Source: Glaciimonas sp. PCH181 (lineage in GTDB: Bacteria > Pseudomonadota > Gammaproteobacteria > Burkholderiales > Burkholderiaceae_D). From it: 64,000 bases of DNA. Below are positions 1 through 8,619 of the stretch, in pieces. Where the stretch lies: positions 2,604,001-2,668,000 of the forward strand of contig NZ_PYFP01000001.1 of NCBI RefSeq assembly GCF_003056055.1, written 5' to 3'. The stretch's first letter is position 1. Every line of letters begins with the position of its first letter. The notes beneath the pieces are model-generated. The model made no database searches and was not told where the DNA came from. It worked only from the letters and a program-made list of their open reading frames with translations. The translations under genes were made by a program, and so were the position numbers.

Positions 1-2
1 CC

Positions 3-209
3 GCCGATGGCAAAATTCGCCTGAACTGGCGATTGATGCATTTTGCGTTACCGATCATCGATTATGTGATCGCACATGAACTATCCCACTTGCGCGAAAT
101 GAATCACAGCCCGCGCTTCTGGGCTACAGTACAGTCGATTTTCCCTGAATTTGAGACTGCCCGAAGGACGTTACGCGATAGCGCACAGGAAACATTACCA
201 ATTTTTTAG
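3..209 (+). CDS. YgjP-like zinc metallohydrolase, 3' part
   Basis: An open frame enters from the left edge and stops with TAG at 207-209, giving the last 68 residues of a protein. It contains HELSHL followed by NHSPRFW, the HExxH zinc site and downstream signature of the YgjP/SprT-like M48-type family (DUF45). Members are small cytoplasmic putative metal-dependent hydrolases with poorly known substrates. The start and N-terminal half lie outside the window. The family call rests on the motif plus its NHSP context and is fairly secure; the function is not. Confidence 0.8.
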   Translation, partial: ADGKIRLNWRLMHFALPIIDYVIAHELSHLREMNHSPRFWATVQSIFPEFETARRTLRDSAQETLPIF

Positions 210-612
210 GCTTGCGTTTGATGCGCATTTTTATCCACATCCAATAAAATAGCGACCTCAAAATAAAGGTTTTCGAAGCATCACCCGGATTGACTGACTT
301 CAGTTTCCCTACTATAGACTGCTTCGCCCAACCTATAGATTCAACGGCAGTCTTAAGACTCTTTGGGGCAGTCACAATCGGCAGCCTGGGTGAATATTCA
401 ACCGGCACCAACACTTTACATGATCAAACTTGGCCACTAGAGGGAATTTCCTCGTCGAACGGTAGCAGAATATTTGCTATAGCACGATTCTGCCAGTAGT
501 GAAGCGGGCACGGGTGCCAGCCGAGAGGGGTTAATGATTGGCTGGCTGCAGGCAAGACAATGAACTCGCAAAAAATTGTTAATATAGCGGCTGATAATTA
601 AAGGAGTCCGGA
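210..612. other. Intergenic, no gene recognised
   Basis: About 400 bases separate the metallohydrolase stop from the glyoxalase gene. Short open frames on both strands (for example 290-499 plus) show no recognisable domain and no convincing ribosome site. A 7-bp inverted repeat (GCCAGCC/GGCTGGC) lies near 517-546. An AAGGAG ribosome-binding site at 601-606 belongs to the next gene. Confidence 0.5.
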
Positions 613-1032
613 ATGAAATACCTGCACACCATGGTCCGTGTGGCCGATCTCGATACCTCCTTAGGATTTTACCGAGATGCCCTCGGTTTAGAGGTGGTCC
701 GCCAGCGAGAGTATCCTAAAGGGCGGTTCACTTTAGTCTACCTTGCTGCACCTGGGGACCAGGGCGCTGAACTGGAACTTACCTACAATTGGGATCCGGA
801 AGAGTACACTGGCGGACGGAATTTTGGCCATGTGGCATATGAGGTCCCAGATATCTATGCAACGTGTCAACGACTAGCCTTTCATGGAGTGACGATCAAT
901 CGCCCTCCTCGGGACGGCCATATGGCATTCGTGCGATCACCGGATAACATATCGATTGAACTGCTACAGTCCGGTGAGCCTCTTGCACCCCAAGAGCCCT
1001 GGTCCTCGATGACCAATACTGGGGCTTGGTGA
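613..1032 (+). CDS. gloA: Lactoylglutathione lyase (glyoxalase I)
   Basis: Converts the hemithioacetal of methylglyoxal and glutathione to S-lactoylglutathione in cytoplasmic detoxification. The 139-residue product is slightly longer than E. coli GloA (135) and has the VOC fold. The family's metal ligands can be placed at His5, Glu55 (in ELTYNW), His73 (FGHVAYEV) and Glu116 (SIELLQ). ATG 613 follows AAGGAG at 601-606 with good spacing. It appears monocistronic. The ring-cleaving dioxygenase at 6374 belongs to the same superfamily, but the compact length and ELTYNW signature identify glyoxalase I here. Confidence 0.93.
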   Translation: MKYLHTMVRVADLDTSLGFYRDALGLEVVRQREYPKGRFTLVYLAAPGDQGAELELTYNWDPEEYTGGRNFGHVAYEVPDIYATCQRLAFHGVTINRPPRDGHMAFVRSPDNISIELLQSGEPLAPQEPWSSMTNTGAW

Positions 1033-1171
1033 TCAGGCGCTACGCGCGGTGAGTCTAAAAAGAGCGGCGTAGCCCGTCGCTCACGTGTGGGATTCTGACC
1101 GCCGTGCCTAGGCGTAGAGTGTTGAGTTGAACTGATCGGGTCGCGGTCCCGCAGCTTCTACCTTCGATTCT

Positions 1172-1249
1172 TCAATACTCCGCAAGACCTTCAATATACG
1201 CTCTGACATTCTCCCCCGTAACCGACTCAAACGCGACGATACCATCGGC
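1172..1249 (-). pseudogene. C-terminal fragment of an unidentified protein
   Basis: Directly beside the left end of the IS21-like relic, the minus strand reads DGIVAFESVTGENV and then about nine more residues to a TGA at 1172-1174. The composition resembles a genuine protein C-terminus, but nothing upstream continues the frame. I read it as the 3' remnant of a gene cut by the insertion. I do not recognise the family. Confidence 0.35.
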
Positions 1250-1400
1250 TGTTGGCGCCGACGTGTTTTTGACCCAGGTTGCTGATTCTGGCTGATCCAT
1301 GCGCGTCCAATCAGATTCCGCGCTGTGCTTGCGTTTGCCAAGCATCTGGGTGGGTCAACCATTTCCGGCAGTCTGGGTCAAAAACATGTCGGCGCCAACA
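1250..1400. mobile_element. Relic of an IS21-like element (both ends, no transposase)
   Basis: Twenty-eight bases at 1250-1277 are repeated in inverted orientation at 1373-1400 with one mismatch. The repeat starts TGTTGGCGCCGAC and ends TTTGACCCAG. A further internal GGGTCAACC copy sits beside the right end. Long TGT-starting ends with repeated TTGACCCA boxes are what I recall of IS21-family ends. Only about 95 bases lie between the repeats, so istA and istB are absent. No target duplication is obvious. Confidence 0.5.
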
Positions 1401-1529
1401 CCACTACCCACTGGATGCATAAACTCTTGTTTGGGGGTGCAGATTGGAAGGCTCGCAATCCGCGCTTGTTAGGGGCAGTAGAAATGCTCGGGCGAGCACA
1501 ACTCGGGACGAAAATTCCGCTTGATGCTT

Positions 1530-2387
1530 CTATCTTTCCACTGGAACTTCATTAAAGCGCATTGAAAAGTCGACTGCCTGAATGCTCTTGATCAAACCGC
1601 CAACAGAAATACGGTCGACTCCTGTTTCTGCCAGCCCCCTGAGACTTTCAAAGGTCACTCCACCAGAGATTTCAAGGCTGCAGCGTCCATCGGCAATCTT
1701 CACCGCCTGCCGAATCTGATCAAGTGACATGTTATCCAGCAGTACCATCGACACACCTGCCTGCAGCGCTTCTTCGAGTTGCTTGATGGTTTCGACTTCG
1801 ACCTGGATGAACTTGACGGTATCTGCAATACGCAATGCTGCCTGGTAAGCAGCGGTCAATCCACCTGCAGCCGCAATATGGTTTTCCTTGATAAGGATGG
1901 CGTCATACAGTCCCATGCGGTGATTTTTTCCGCCACCGCATCGCACCGCGTATTTTTCCGCCACACGAAGCCCAGGAATGGTTTTGCGCGTATCAAGAAT
2001 CGCGGCCCGCGTATCCTTCACCGTATCGACATATTTCGCAGTTTTTGTCGCAACTGCGCTAAGTGTCTGCAGAAAATTCAAACAGGTGCGTTCAGCCGTT
2101 AACAGTTCGCGTGCAACTCCACTGATCTCGGCAATTTTTTGATTAGCATCGCATTGCTGTCCATCCGGAACATACCAGTCCACCTTTGCGGAAGGAGCGA
2201 TCTGCTTGAGCGTCTCCATCACCCAAGGCCGTCCGCAAATGACCGCTGATTCACGACAGATAATGATCGCGTGACTTATCTGCAGCTTGGGGATAAGCGC
2301 TGCCGTCAGATCCCCGCCGCCGACGTCTTCCTCAAGTGCGCGCCTGACATCCGCCTCAACCTGTTGATTGAAAAGTTTCTTATCCAT
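1530..2387 (-). CDS. nadC: Nicotinate-nucleotide pyrophosphorylase (carboxylating)
   Basis: Quinolinate phosphoribosyltransferase of de novo NAD synthesis, making nicotinate mononucleotide and CO2 from quinolinate and PRPP. The stretch DTRKTIPGLR, then EKYAV, CGGGKNHRMGLYD and LIKENH is the active-site signature. ISGGV and ISVGGLIKS near the C-terminus form the phosphate-binding end. I start at ATG 2387 (MDKKLFNQQ), giving 285 residues, the usual family length. The open frame reaches a GTG at 2423, but the extra 12 residues are not family-like. No partner nadA or nadB is in view. Confidence 0.93.
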   Translation of the reverse strand: MDKKLFNQQVEADVRRALEEDVGGGDLTAALIPKLQISHAIIICRESAVICGRPWVMETLKQIAPSAKVDWYVPDGQQCDANQKIAEISGVARELLTAERTCLNFLQTLSAVATKTAKYVDTVKDTRAAILDTRKTIPGLRVAEKYAVRCGGGKNHRMGLYDAILIKENHIAAAGGLTAAYQAALRIADTVKFIQVEVETIKQLEEALQAGVSMVLLDNMSLDQIRQAVKIADGRCSLEISGGVTFESLRGLAETGVDRISVGGLIKSIQAVDFSMRFNEVPVER

Positions 2388-2439
2388 GTTTATGTAATAT
2401 TGTTGGAATGGTATCTTGTGCACGCTTCACTGCTGCAGC

Positions 2440-2619
2440 TCACCAGATTTCATCGCTCCTCCTCATCATACGGAAGACGCTTTCGTTCAAGCTTTCCTGC
2501 TCTCCACCCTTCCGATCGACAATGTCGGGATTGACGACCTGCCCGCAGTCGATAGCGACGACCATGCGCTCCGCCCTCACGCTGCCATCTTCCTCGATCC
2601 GTACGCTAACTGCGTCCAG
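2440..2619 (-). pseudogene. Molybdenum hydroxylase large-subunit fragment
   Basis: A 59-codon open frame reads VRIEEDGSVRAERMVVAIDC followed by GQVVNPDIV. In xanthine oxidase-family large subunits, including isoquinoline 1-oxidoreductase beta-type proteins, a near-identical stretch (RVHRVVCAVDCGQVVNPD) lies in the molybdopterin-binding half. An in-frame TAG lies just upstream, and the sequence after NPDIV no longer follows the family. I read it as a decayed remnant just upstream of nadC. The match is from memory of the family. Confidence 0.5.
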
Positions 2620-2714
2620 CTACCCGAAAAATGTCACCGCCGACCGACGACTGAACGGGGGCCGGTCTGACCTCAAAGCCCGCTTAGTAATGCACGATCA
2701 CCGATTTCCGTCGA

Positions 2715-3644
2715 TTAACCGAGCGCATCCGTGAGCTGCGGCACAATTTCAAACAGGTCGCCCACCAGACCATAATCAGCCACGCTGAAGATCGGTGCTT
2801 CTTGGTCTTTGTTGATCGCTACGATGACCTTGGAGTCTTTCATTCCGGCCAAATGCTGGATGGCGCCAGAAATGCCGATTGCGATATATAGCTGCGGCGC
2901 GACAATCTTGCCGGTCTGGCCGACTTGCCAGTCATTGGGCACGTAACCTGCGTCGACGGCGGCGCGCGAAGCGCCCATGGCGGCGCCCAGCTTGTCAGCC
3001 AGCGGCTCCAGCATCTTGAAGTTGTCGGCTGAGCCGAAACCGCGGCCTCCTGAGATGATGATCTTGGCCGTTGTCAGTTCGGGGCGTTCGGACTTGGTAA
3101 TTTCGCGGCTAACGAAACGAGACAGGCCCACATCGGCTGCTGCGGAAACCGACTCGATCGTAGCCGTGCCGCCTTCGGCTGCTGCATCGAAAGCAGTGCC
3201 GCGCACGGTAATGACTTTGATGGCATCCGAGCTCTGCACCGTAGCAATGGCGTTGCCGGCGTAGATTGGGCGATCGAAGGTGTCGGAGCTGTCGACCTTG
3301 ATGATTTCAGAAATTTGCGCCACGTCCAATGCAGCAGCCACGCGCGGCAAGATGTTTTTACCATAGGCGGTGGCAGGGGCCAAGATGTGGCTGTAATCCT
3401 TTGCAATCGCCAGGACTTGCGCGGCGATGTTCTCTGCGAGGCCGTCGGCGAAGTAGGGGGCGTCGGCAACCAGGACTTTGGTGACGCCGGTCAGCTTGGC
3501 AGCGGCGTCAGCGGCGGCTTGGGCGTTGTGGCCGGCGATCAGAATATGGACGTCGCCACCGGCTTTCCGGGCGGCGGTGACAGTATTCAAGGTGCTGCTT
3601 TTAAGACTGGCGTTGTCGTGTTCGGCGATGACTAGGGCGGTCAT
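2715..3644 (-). CDS. etfA: Electron transfer flavoprotein alpha subunit
   Basis: FAD-carrying subunit of the cytoplasmic ETF dimer, which takes electrons from acyl-CoA dehydrogenases and passes them to ETF:quinone oxidoreductase. The 309-residue length is normal. The C-terminal FAD domain shows [12 protein letters not shown], then [20 protein letters not shown], the family signature. An AGAGAGA purine run precedes ATG 3644. It lies 49 bases after etfB, so the pair is one operon. The island acyl-CoA dehydrogenase at 26082 would need this pair or another ETF. Confidence 0.95.
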   Translation of the reverse strand: MTALVIAEHDNASLKSSTLNTVTAARKAGGDVHILIAGHNAQAAADAAAKLTGVTKVLVADAPYFADGLAENIAAQVLAIAKDYSHILAPATAYGKNILPRVAAALDVAQISEIIKVDSSDTFDRPIYAGNAIATVQSSDAIKVITVRGTAFDAAAEGGTATIESVSAAADVGLSRFVSREITKSERPELTTAKIIISGGRGFGSADNFKMLEPLADKLGAAMGASRAAVDAGYVPNDWQVGQTGKIVAPQLYIAIGISGAIQHLAGMKDSKVIVAINKDQEAPIFSVADYGLVGDLFEIVPQLTDALG

Positions 3645-3693
3645 GGGATCTCTCTTTATCTGTTGTAGGAGGGCCGAAGATCGGATTAGAAGG

Positions 3694-4449
3694 TCAAATG
3701 ACCTTGGCTTCGATCTTCAGCTTTGCTACCAGTGTGGCGACATCGGGAACTTTGACGCCGGCGCTGCGTTTGGCGGGCTCGACGACTTTGAGGGTTTTAA
3801 GACGTGCCGTCACGTCCACGCCTAAGTCGGCCGGCTTGACGATGTCAAGCGTCTTTTTCTTGGCTTTCATAATGTTGGGTAACGTCACGTAACGCGGCTC
3901 GTTCAGGCGCAGGTCGGTGGTGATGATGGCAGGCAAGGTCAAGGACAATGTTTCCAGGCCGCCGTCGACTTCGCGCGTAACGCTAACGTTATCGCCGTCG
4001 ACCGTGATTTTGGAGGCAAAAGTCGCTTGTGGCCAGCCAAGTAGAGCAGCGAGCATCTGGCCCGTCTGGTTGCTATCGTCATCGATGGCTTGCTTGCCGA
4101 GGATGATCAGTTGCGGCTGCTCTTTGTCAACGATGGCTTTGAGCAACTTGGCTACGGCCAGCGGCTGCAGATCGGTGCCGGCATCGACTTCTGCCAGAAT
4201 GGCGCGGTCGGCGCCGATGGCCAATGCCATGCGTAACGTTTCCTGGCTTTGCGCGACGCCGCAGGAGACGGCGATGACTTCGGTGGCAGAGCCGGCTTCT
4301 TTCAAGCGGACCGCTTCTTCCACGGCGATTTCGTCAAACGGGTTCATGGCCATTTTGACATTGGCGATATCCACGCCGCTGCCGTCGCTTTTGATCCTGA
4401 CCTTGACGTTGTAATCAACCACACGTTTTACTGTAACCAATACAAGCAT
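3694..4449 (-). CDS. etfB: Electron transfer flavoprotein beta subunit
   Basis: AMP-binding subunit of ETF. The protein starts [18 protein letters not shown] and contains [17 protein letters not shown] and, near residue 190-205, [18 protein letters not shown], the loop that docks on acyl-CoA dehydrogenases. I choose ATG 4449, preceded by AGAGAGG, over the TTG three codons upstream. Length is 251 residues. The upstream flank is the end of a broken IS5-family element, so the native promoter may have been displaced or rebuilt. It is the first gene of etfBA. Confidence 0.95.
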   Translation of the reverse strand: MLVLVTVKRVVDYNVKVRIKSDGSGVDIANVKMAMNPFDEIAVEEAVRLKEAGSATEVIAVSCGVAQSQETLRMALAIGADRAILAEVDAGTDLQPLAVAKLLKAIVDKEQPQLIILGKQAIDDDSNQTGQMLAALLGWPQATFASKITVDGDNVSVTREVDGGLETLSLTLPAIITTDLRLNEPRYVTLPNIMKAKKKTLDIVKPADLGVDVTARLKTLKVVEPAKRSAGVKVPDVATLVAKLKIEAKVI

Positions 4450-4467
4450 TATTTTCAACCTCTCTAG

Positions 4468-5040
4468 GTTCTGTTAACAATCGAACGATCCAAATATAAG
4501 TGCAAAAGAGATTAGGAAAAGACAGGGAGCTGCTAACCAGTTTTTCATAGCGTGTTGCGATTCGACGGAATTGTTGAATTCGATTAAAAAAGCGCTCTAC
4601 CAAATTACGGTCTTTGTACAAATGACGATCATAACTACGCTGAACCACCCTATTGGGCTTAGGCGGAATGACTGCCAGCGCACTCGGATTACCGAGTGCA
4701 TCGACAAACGCGTGAATCTTACTTGTCCATTCACCACGCAAGCGACCTATCGCTTGACAGCCTTTTTTTTGAGGCGCCGGCAGCGTGTTGGTGGGCGCGC
4801 ACCGCCGTACTGTCGATCGTCAGCATTTCCAAATCGCTGTCACCACTGACGGCGTTAATCAAGCGGCGCCATACGCCAGACTCCCCCCCGACGCTTGAAC
4901 CGGGTGTATGTGCTGCAAGATCGATTGCCGAACTTACGTCCCTCGACGACATCCGCGTTAATCACACGTATCGCCCCAAGACCTGGCTGGTCTGACGCTT
5001 GCCGAATTGCATAATGGAATCGGTGACGTAGCTGTTTTGA
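4468..5040 (-). pseudogene. IS5-family transposase remnant
   Basis: Three reading-frame pieces on the minus strand match one IS5-family (IS427-like) DDE transposase. The piece near 4950-4760 has MLTIDSTAVRAHQHAAGA, the first catalytic Asp. The piece at 4741-4470 has TSKIHAFVDALGNP joined directly to AVIPPKPNR, then YDRHLYKDRNLVERFFN and FRRIATRYEKL. About 45 residues carrying the second catalytic Asp (the DKGYD region) are missing, and frames shift between pieces, so it cannot be active. The C-terminal end runs to within about 20 bases of the etfB ribosome site. The outer limits are approximate. Confidence 0.8.
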
Positions 5041-5116
5041 CAGCCGGCCAGTTAGTCCTTGAAGAAGCAGGACTATTCGCGCAGTAGCAGGTGCCGTTAT
5101 GAACTGCATTCGCGTA

Positions 5117-6289
5117 TCAAATAATCACACCGCGCGGAATGGGAACGCCGTATAGCGAGCCGGCGTAGGCGGCGTATACCGGATCGTCGACGTTGCAGGC
5201 GTGGCCCATGGCGACCGACAGATCGCGCCAAGTCCGTTGGATCGGATTGGTGATGCGGCTGGCATTTCCGCCGGCGTGTTTAAACACCGACGCGGCTGCT
5301 TCGGCGGCACGGCGCACGGCGCGCACCTGGTTCACGCGGGCCTTGTGTTTCATTTCCTTGGTGACCTTACCGCCGGCCAGAACGAACTGATAAATGTCGC
5401 TGATCTCGCCGAGAACGTGCTGACGGGAAGCATCGATGTCGGCCAGGGCGGCGCCGAGCGAAGCCATATGGTACGGGTTCTGCGTCTGCTTGGCACCCAT
5501 GCGGGTAACACGGCTGCCAGTGTATTCGGCGAAGCGGTTTACCACTCCTGCCGCAATGCCCATTGTGGCGGCCGAGATCGCTCCCGGGAAGAATAAATCG
5601 AACGGAATCTGGTACAGCGGGCTGCCCGGACGATTGCGCGAGGCATACACGCAATCGTTCAGATCTTGCACGTTGTAGGTACGGTAGGCCGGCACGAAGA
5701 CCTCATTCACCACCAGGTCCTTGCTGCCGGTACCGGCCAGGCCCATCACTTGCCAAGAGTCCTGCAGGATGTCGTAGTCAGCGCGCGGTAGCACGAAGTG
5801 GTAAGGAACAGTGAACTCGCCGGGCGACCCGGTCTCGCTTTCGGCCATGCCGCCGAGTACGGCCCACTTGCAATGGTCAGTACCCGACGAGAACGGCCAT
5901 TGTCCACTCAGAATGAAGCCACCATCGACGCGGCGCGCCTTGCCGATCGGAGCATATGGCGAGGCGGTCCAGGTATCGTTGTCCTCGCCCCAGACTTCTT
6001 CCTGCAGGCGCGGATCGCCCTGACCGAACTGGAACGGGTGCACGCCGACCACGGAGCCGACCCAGCCGAGTGACGACGCCTTCGATGCCAGCTCCATCAC
6101 GGACTGGTAAAACTCGCACGGGTCAGCTTCATATCCGCCATACTCCTTAGGCTGCAGCATGCGCACCAGGCCGCTTTCTCGTATCAGTTTTGCGCCTTCG
6201 TCCGTTACGCGGCCCAACTCGTTGCTGGGTACCTCTTCGTTGACGAAGCGATCGATATTGCCAATGATAGTTTCTCGTACCGGATGCAT
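5117..6289 (-). CDS. Flavin-dependent phenol monooxygenase, HsaA-like (oxygenase component)
   Basis: A 390-residue protein of the acyl-CoA-dehydrogenase-fold flavin monooxygenases (group D; HsaA and the 4-hydroxyphenylacetate 3-hydroxylase oxygenase type). These ortho-hydroxylate phenols using reduced flavin from a separate reductase. The N-terminus has LIRESGLVRMLQPKEYGGYE, the middle WPFSSGTDHCKWAVLGG and GLAGTGSKDL, and the C-terminus HAGGNASRITNPIQRTWRDL, all typical. AGGAG precedes ATG 6289. The next genes on the strand are an extradiol dioxygenase and a meta-cleavage hydrolase, the hsaACD logic. The likely reductase is encoded far away at 29747. The true substrate is unknown. Confidence 0.82.
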   Translation of the reverse strand: MHPVRETIIGNIDRFVNEEVPSNELGRVTDEGAKLIRESGLVRMLQPKEYGGYEADPCEFYQSVMELASKASSLGWVGSVVGVHPFQFGQGDPRLQEEVWGEDNDTWTASPYAPIGKARRVDGGFILSGQWPFSSGTDHCKWAVLGGMAESETGSPGEFTVPYHFVLPRADYDILQDSWQVMGLAGTGSKDLVVNEVFVPAYRTYNVQDLNDCVYASRNRPGSPLYQIPFDLFFPGAISAATMGIAAGVVNRFAEYTGSRVTRMGAKQTQNPYHMASLGAALADIDASRQHVLGEISDIYQFVLAGGKVTKEMKHKARVNQVRAVRRAAEAAASVFKHAGGNASRITNPIQRTWRDLSVAMGHACNVDDPVYAAYAGSLYGVPIPRGVII

Positions 6290-6373
6290 GGTGCACTCCT
6301 ATTTAACGATTATTGTGAGGTCCCGGTAGCACAGGCAACCGGGAGAATGCCTGTCTTTTGTTGTCTGACCTGG

Positions 6374-7276
6374 TCAACTCGACGGCGTGTCGACCATCTT
6401 CAGCGCGGTCAGCTCTTGGTGCTGGCGGCGATGGCCCCAGCTACTGGGCTTGTCATAGGTGCGCGGCACCCAGAGGTCATGATCGACATCCAGGCCGCCC
6501 CAGCCATATTCAAGCCGGAAACCGGACGGCGTGTACATGTAGAAGGAAATCATCTGGTCGTTGCTATGTCGGCCCAGCGTCGTCGTGATCGGAATGCCGC
6601 GCTGCTCGCACATGTCGTGCGCAGTACCGACGTCGTCAAGTGAGTTCGCCTCGATCATCAGGTGCAGGAAGGCCACATCGCGGGTCGGCAGGCTGGTGAT
6701 CGCCAGCGAATGATGGCGCCCGTTGATGTGATAAAAATGTGCCTCGAGCGGGCCATCCCTGACGATGTCGGACTGATGGAAACCGAGTACCTCGCGGTAG
6801 AAACGGTCGCCTTCGTCGAGATCGGCGACGGCCAGCACGATGTGTCCCAGACCCTGCTCCGCAGTACGAAAGCCCTTTAAGGCCCGGCCCGGATGGAACG
6901 GCGCGACCGTATGATACTGGCCCCAGCTTAGCTCATGGCGAAAGCCCGACGGATCGTGAAACCAGTAGAAGCCTTCAACCTTGCGCTGCGCACTCTCTTG
7001 CGTGCGCGAACGCGTTACTTCGAGGCCGTATGCGGTAATCCGGTCAGTGATGGTTTTCGCACTGGCCTCGTCCTTAACGCTCCAGCCGATATAGGCGATC
7101 GCGTCGCGCTCCCCAGGGTGAATGGCGATGCGGTGGGCGGCTTCATCTAGCCGGAGATGGACCGCGCCGTCCGGACCATAGCCGGCATGTTGCAGGCCCA
7201 GCACTTCCGGGCCGAAGATTTCCCATTCCTTATAGTGCGGGGAATTTATTCCAAGATATGCAAGCGACTTGATCAT
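6374..7276 (-). CDS. Extradiol ring-cleavage dioxygenase, BphC/HsaC-like
   Basis: Type I (VOC-fold) catechol meta-cleavage dioxygenase of 300 residues, in the two-domain size class of 2,3-dihydroxybiphenyl 1,2-dioxygenase. Probable Fe(II) ligands are His145 (GLGHIVL), His205 (FLHLMIE) and Glu256 (RLEYGWG). TTTLGRHSNDQMISFY and TPSGF are family signatures, with acid-base candidates His189 and His237. GGAGA precedes ATG 7276. It would cleave the catechol made by the 5117 monooxygenase and feed the hydrolase at 7369. A weak copy of the shared island motif lies at 7308-7326, about 45 bases upstream. Confidence 0.88.
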   Translation of the reverse strand: MIKSLAYLGINSPHYKEWEIFGPEVLGLQHAGYGPDGAVHLRLDEAAHRIAIHPGERDAIAYIGWSVKDEASAKTITDRITAYGLEVTRSRTQESAQRKVEGFYWFHDPSGFRHELSWGQYHTVAPFHPGRALKGFRTAEQGLGHIVLAVADLDEGDRFYREVLGFHQSDIVRDGPLEAHFYHINGRHHSLAITSLPTRDVAFLHLMIEANSLDDVGTAHDMCEQRGIPITTTLGRHSNDQMISFYMYTPSGFRLEYGWGGLDVDHDLWVPRTYDKPSSWGHRRQHQELTALKMVDTPSS

Positions 7277-7368
7277 CCGGTGTCTCCAATTTTTTATTTA
7301 GCCAAGGCTCTGGAATCTATATTTAGTCCCAACAAACCTACCAGGCGCTAACAGAAGCCAGCCTGCCG

Positions 7369-8223
7369 TCAGGTGGCCTGCTTTACGGCGACCGGACGGC
7401 TCTCGATGAAGGAATCGATCACGCGGTTGAACTCGTCCGTGTGTTCGAGCTGGACCCAGTGGCCGCAGCGATTGACGATGTACACGCGCGAGTCGGCGAT
7501 TGAACGGGCCAGCGTCAGTGAAGAACTGAAGTGGACCGTGCGGTCGTCGCGGCCATGCATCAAGAGGGTCGGCGCAGTGATGGTGGCCACGCGCAGCGGC
7601 TCGAGCTTCACCATTGGTTTGCCATGGCCACTCTTCCAGCCTTCGATGTGGTCGGGGCGCGCCAAGGCCGCTTTGACGCGCTCGGCTAGCAGTTCATCGG
7701 TGACGTGGCGCGTGTCGAACGCCATGCCCTCGACGAACTTGCGCATGGTATTGATGGACGGATTTAAGTAGGCCGCTTCCAATGCCTTCACGCCTTCGCT
7801 GAGGCCAGCCGGATCAAAGATGCCCGGTACACCGGCCGACGATCCCATGGTGATCAGGTGCGATACCAGATCGGGGCATTCATAGGCCAAGCGTATGCAG
7901 GATGAGCCACCCATCGAATTGCCGACAAAAGCCGCCTGTCGAATTCCCAGTGCTTCGAGGAATTCGGCCAGCGCACCGCTGTTGTCGCGCTTGTCGTAAG
8001 TGACCGACTGCGACTTACCCCATCCTGGAAGATCAACAGCCAGCACGCGGTATTTCTTGGCCAAGGTTGCGATATTCGGGTTGTAGTTGCTCCAGGCCGA
8101 AGCGCCGGGCCCGCCACCGTGGACCAGGACGAGGGGGTGACCCTCGCCTGCCTCGTGATAGTGGATGTCCCAGCTTTTGGTCTTGATGCGCTTACTTGTG
8201 TTTTCTTCGGTAATGATCGCCAC
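7369..8223 (-). CDS. Meta-cleavage product hydrolase, BphD/HsaD-like
   Basis: Alpha/beta hydrolase of 284 residues that would split the C-C bond of the vinylogous diketone from extradiol cleavage into 2-hydroxypenta-2,4-dienoate and an acid. Seen: oxyanion region HGGGPGASAWSNY, nucleophile elbow GNSMGG, acid region MHGRDDRTV and catalytic His in NRCGHWVQLEH. I choose GTG 8223 because GGAGG sits just upstream, and VAIITEENTSKR then lines up with the BphD N-terminus. ATG 8235, four codons earlier, overlaps that ribosome site and lacks its own. A promoter-like element is at 8365-8394. Confidence 0.87.
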   Translation of the reverse strand: MAIITEENTSKRIKTKSWDIHYHEAGEGHPLVLVHGGGPGASAWSNYNPNIATLAKKYRVLAVDLPGWGKSQSVTYDKRDNSGALAEFLEALGIRQAAFVGNSMGGSSCIRLAYECPDLVSHLITMGSSAGVPGIFDPAGLSEGVKALEAAYLNPSINTMRKFVEGMAFDTRHVTDELLAERVKAALARPDHIEGWKSGHGKPMVKLEPLRVATITAPTLLMHGRDDRTVHFSSSLTLARSIADSRVYIVNRCGHWVQLEHTDEFNRVIDSFIESRPVAVKQAT

Positions 8224-8235
8224 GTCTTCCTCCAT

Positions 8236-8619
8236 TAAGAACTAATGTCAATTGCTTACTTTATGCTGCCGGGTCCCATTCCCGCCGTCTGGTCGATAGG
8301 TAGAACTGACCTCATGCACAGCCTTTTACTCTTCGTGGCACCGCAGTACCAGAATGTTTGATACATAATAGCTGAATATATATTCTAGAATCAATATTTT
8401 ATTTTTGCAAGGGGGTAGCGATGATTTGGTATTAAAGCGCATGGACGAAGGAGAACGAGAACGACGAGCAGCCGGCAATAGATGCACCGGTCTTGTGGTT
8501 CACATAGCGCGAGGAGAGGCGCGTTGCGAAAAAAAACAGCTTGATTAATTATGCCTGGGCCGCTGCACCTTTGGTGCCGCCCGCGCTCCTGGCGGTCGGG
8601 GTCGGGGTCGGGGTCGGGG
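8236..8619. other. Upstream region of the hydrolase; no gene
   Basis: About 380 bases between the hydrolase start and the TetR stop. It holds the TATATTCTAGAAT motif and minus-strand promoter listed separately, and four tandem GGTCGG units at 8594-8617 just beyond the TetR stop. I see no coding sequence. Confidence 0.5.
8365..8394 (-). promoter_or_regulatory. Promoter of the hydrolase gene overlapping the TTCTAGAA palindrome
   Basis: On the minus strand TTGATT (8394-8389) and TATTAT (8370-8365) are 18 bases apart, a good sigma70 pair. The spacer and the end of the -35 contain the palindrome ATTCTAGAAT at 8382-8391, also found at 21814 and 29654 (the last one base short). A repressor bound here would block this promoter. 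Transcription would start about 120 bases before GTG 8223. Confidence 0.5.

Larger units (their letters stand above)
1033..1529. other. Gene-free stretch carrying the IS relic
   Basis: Apart from the inverted-repeat element at 1250-1400 and the protein remnant at 1172-1249, I see no supported gene between gloA and the nadC stop. The open frames at 1108-1362 (minus) and 1325-1555 (plus) run through the repeats and have no recognisable domain or ribosome site. Confidence 0.5.

Noticed and set aside
1325..1555. Plus-strand 76-codon frame before nadC.
   Set aside because: It runs through the IS end repeat and into nadC, with no domain or ribosome site.
8224..8235. ATG 8235 as the hydrolase start.
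   Set aside because: It overlaps the GGAGG ribosome site of GTG 8223, and the BphD-like N-terminus begins at the GTG.
8594..8617. Four tandem GGTCGG units after the TetR stop.
   Set aside because: Short, GC-rich and next to a repetitive coding tail; replication slippage explains it.
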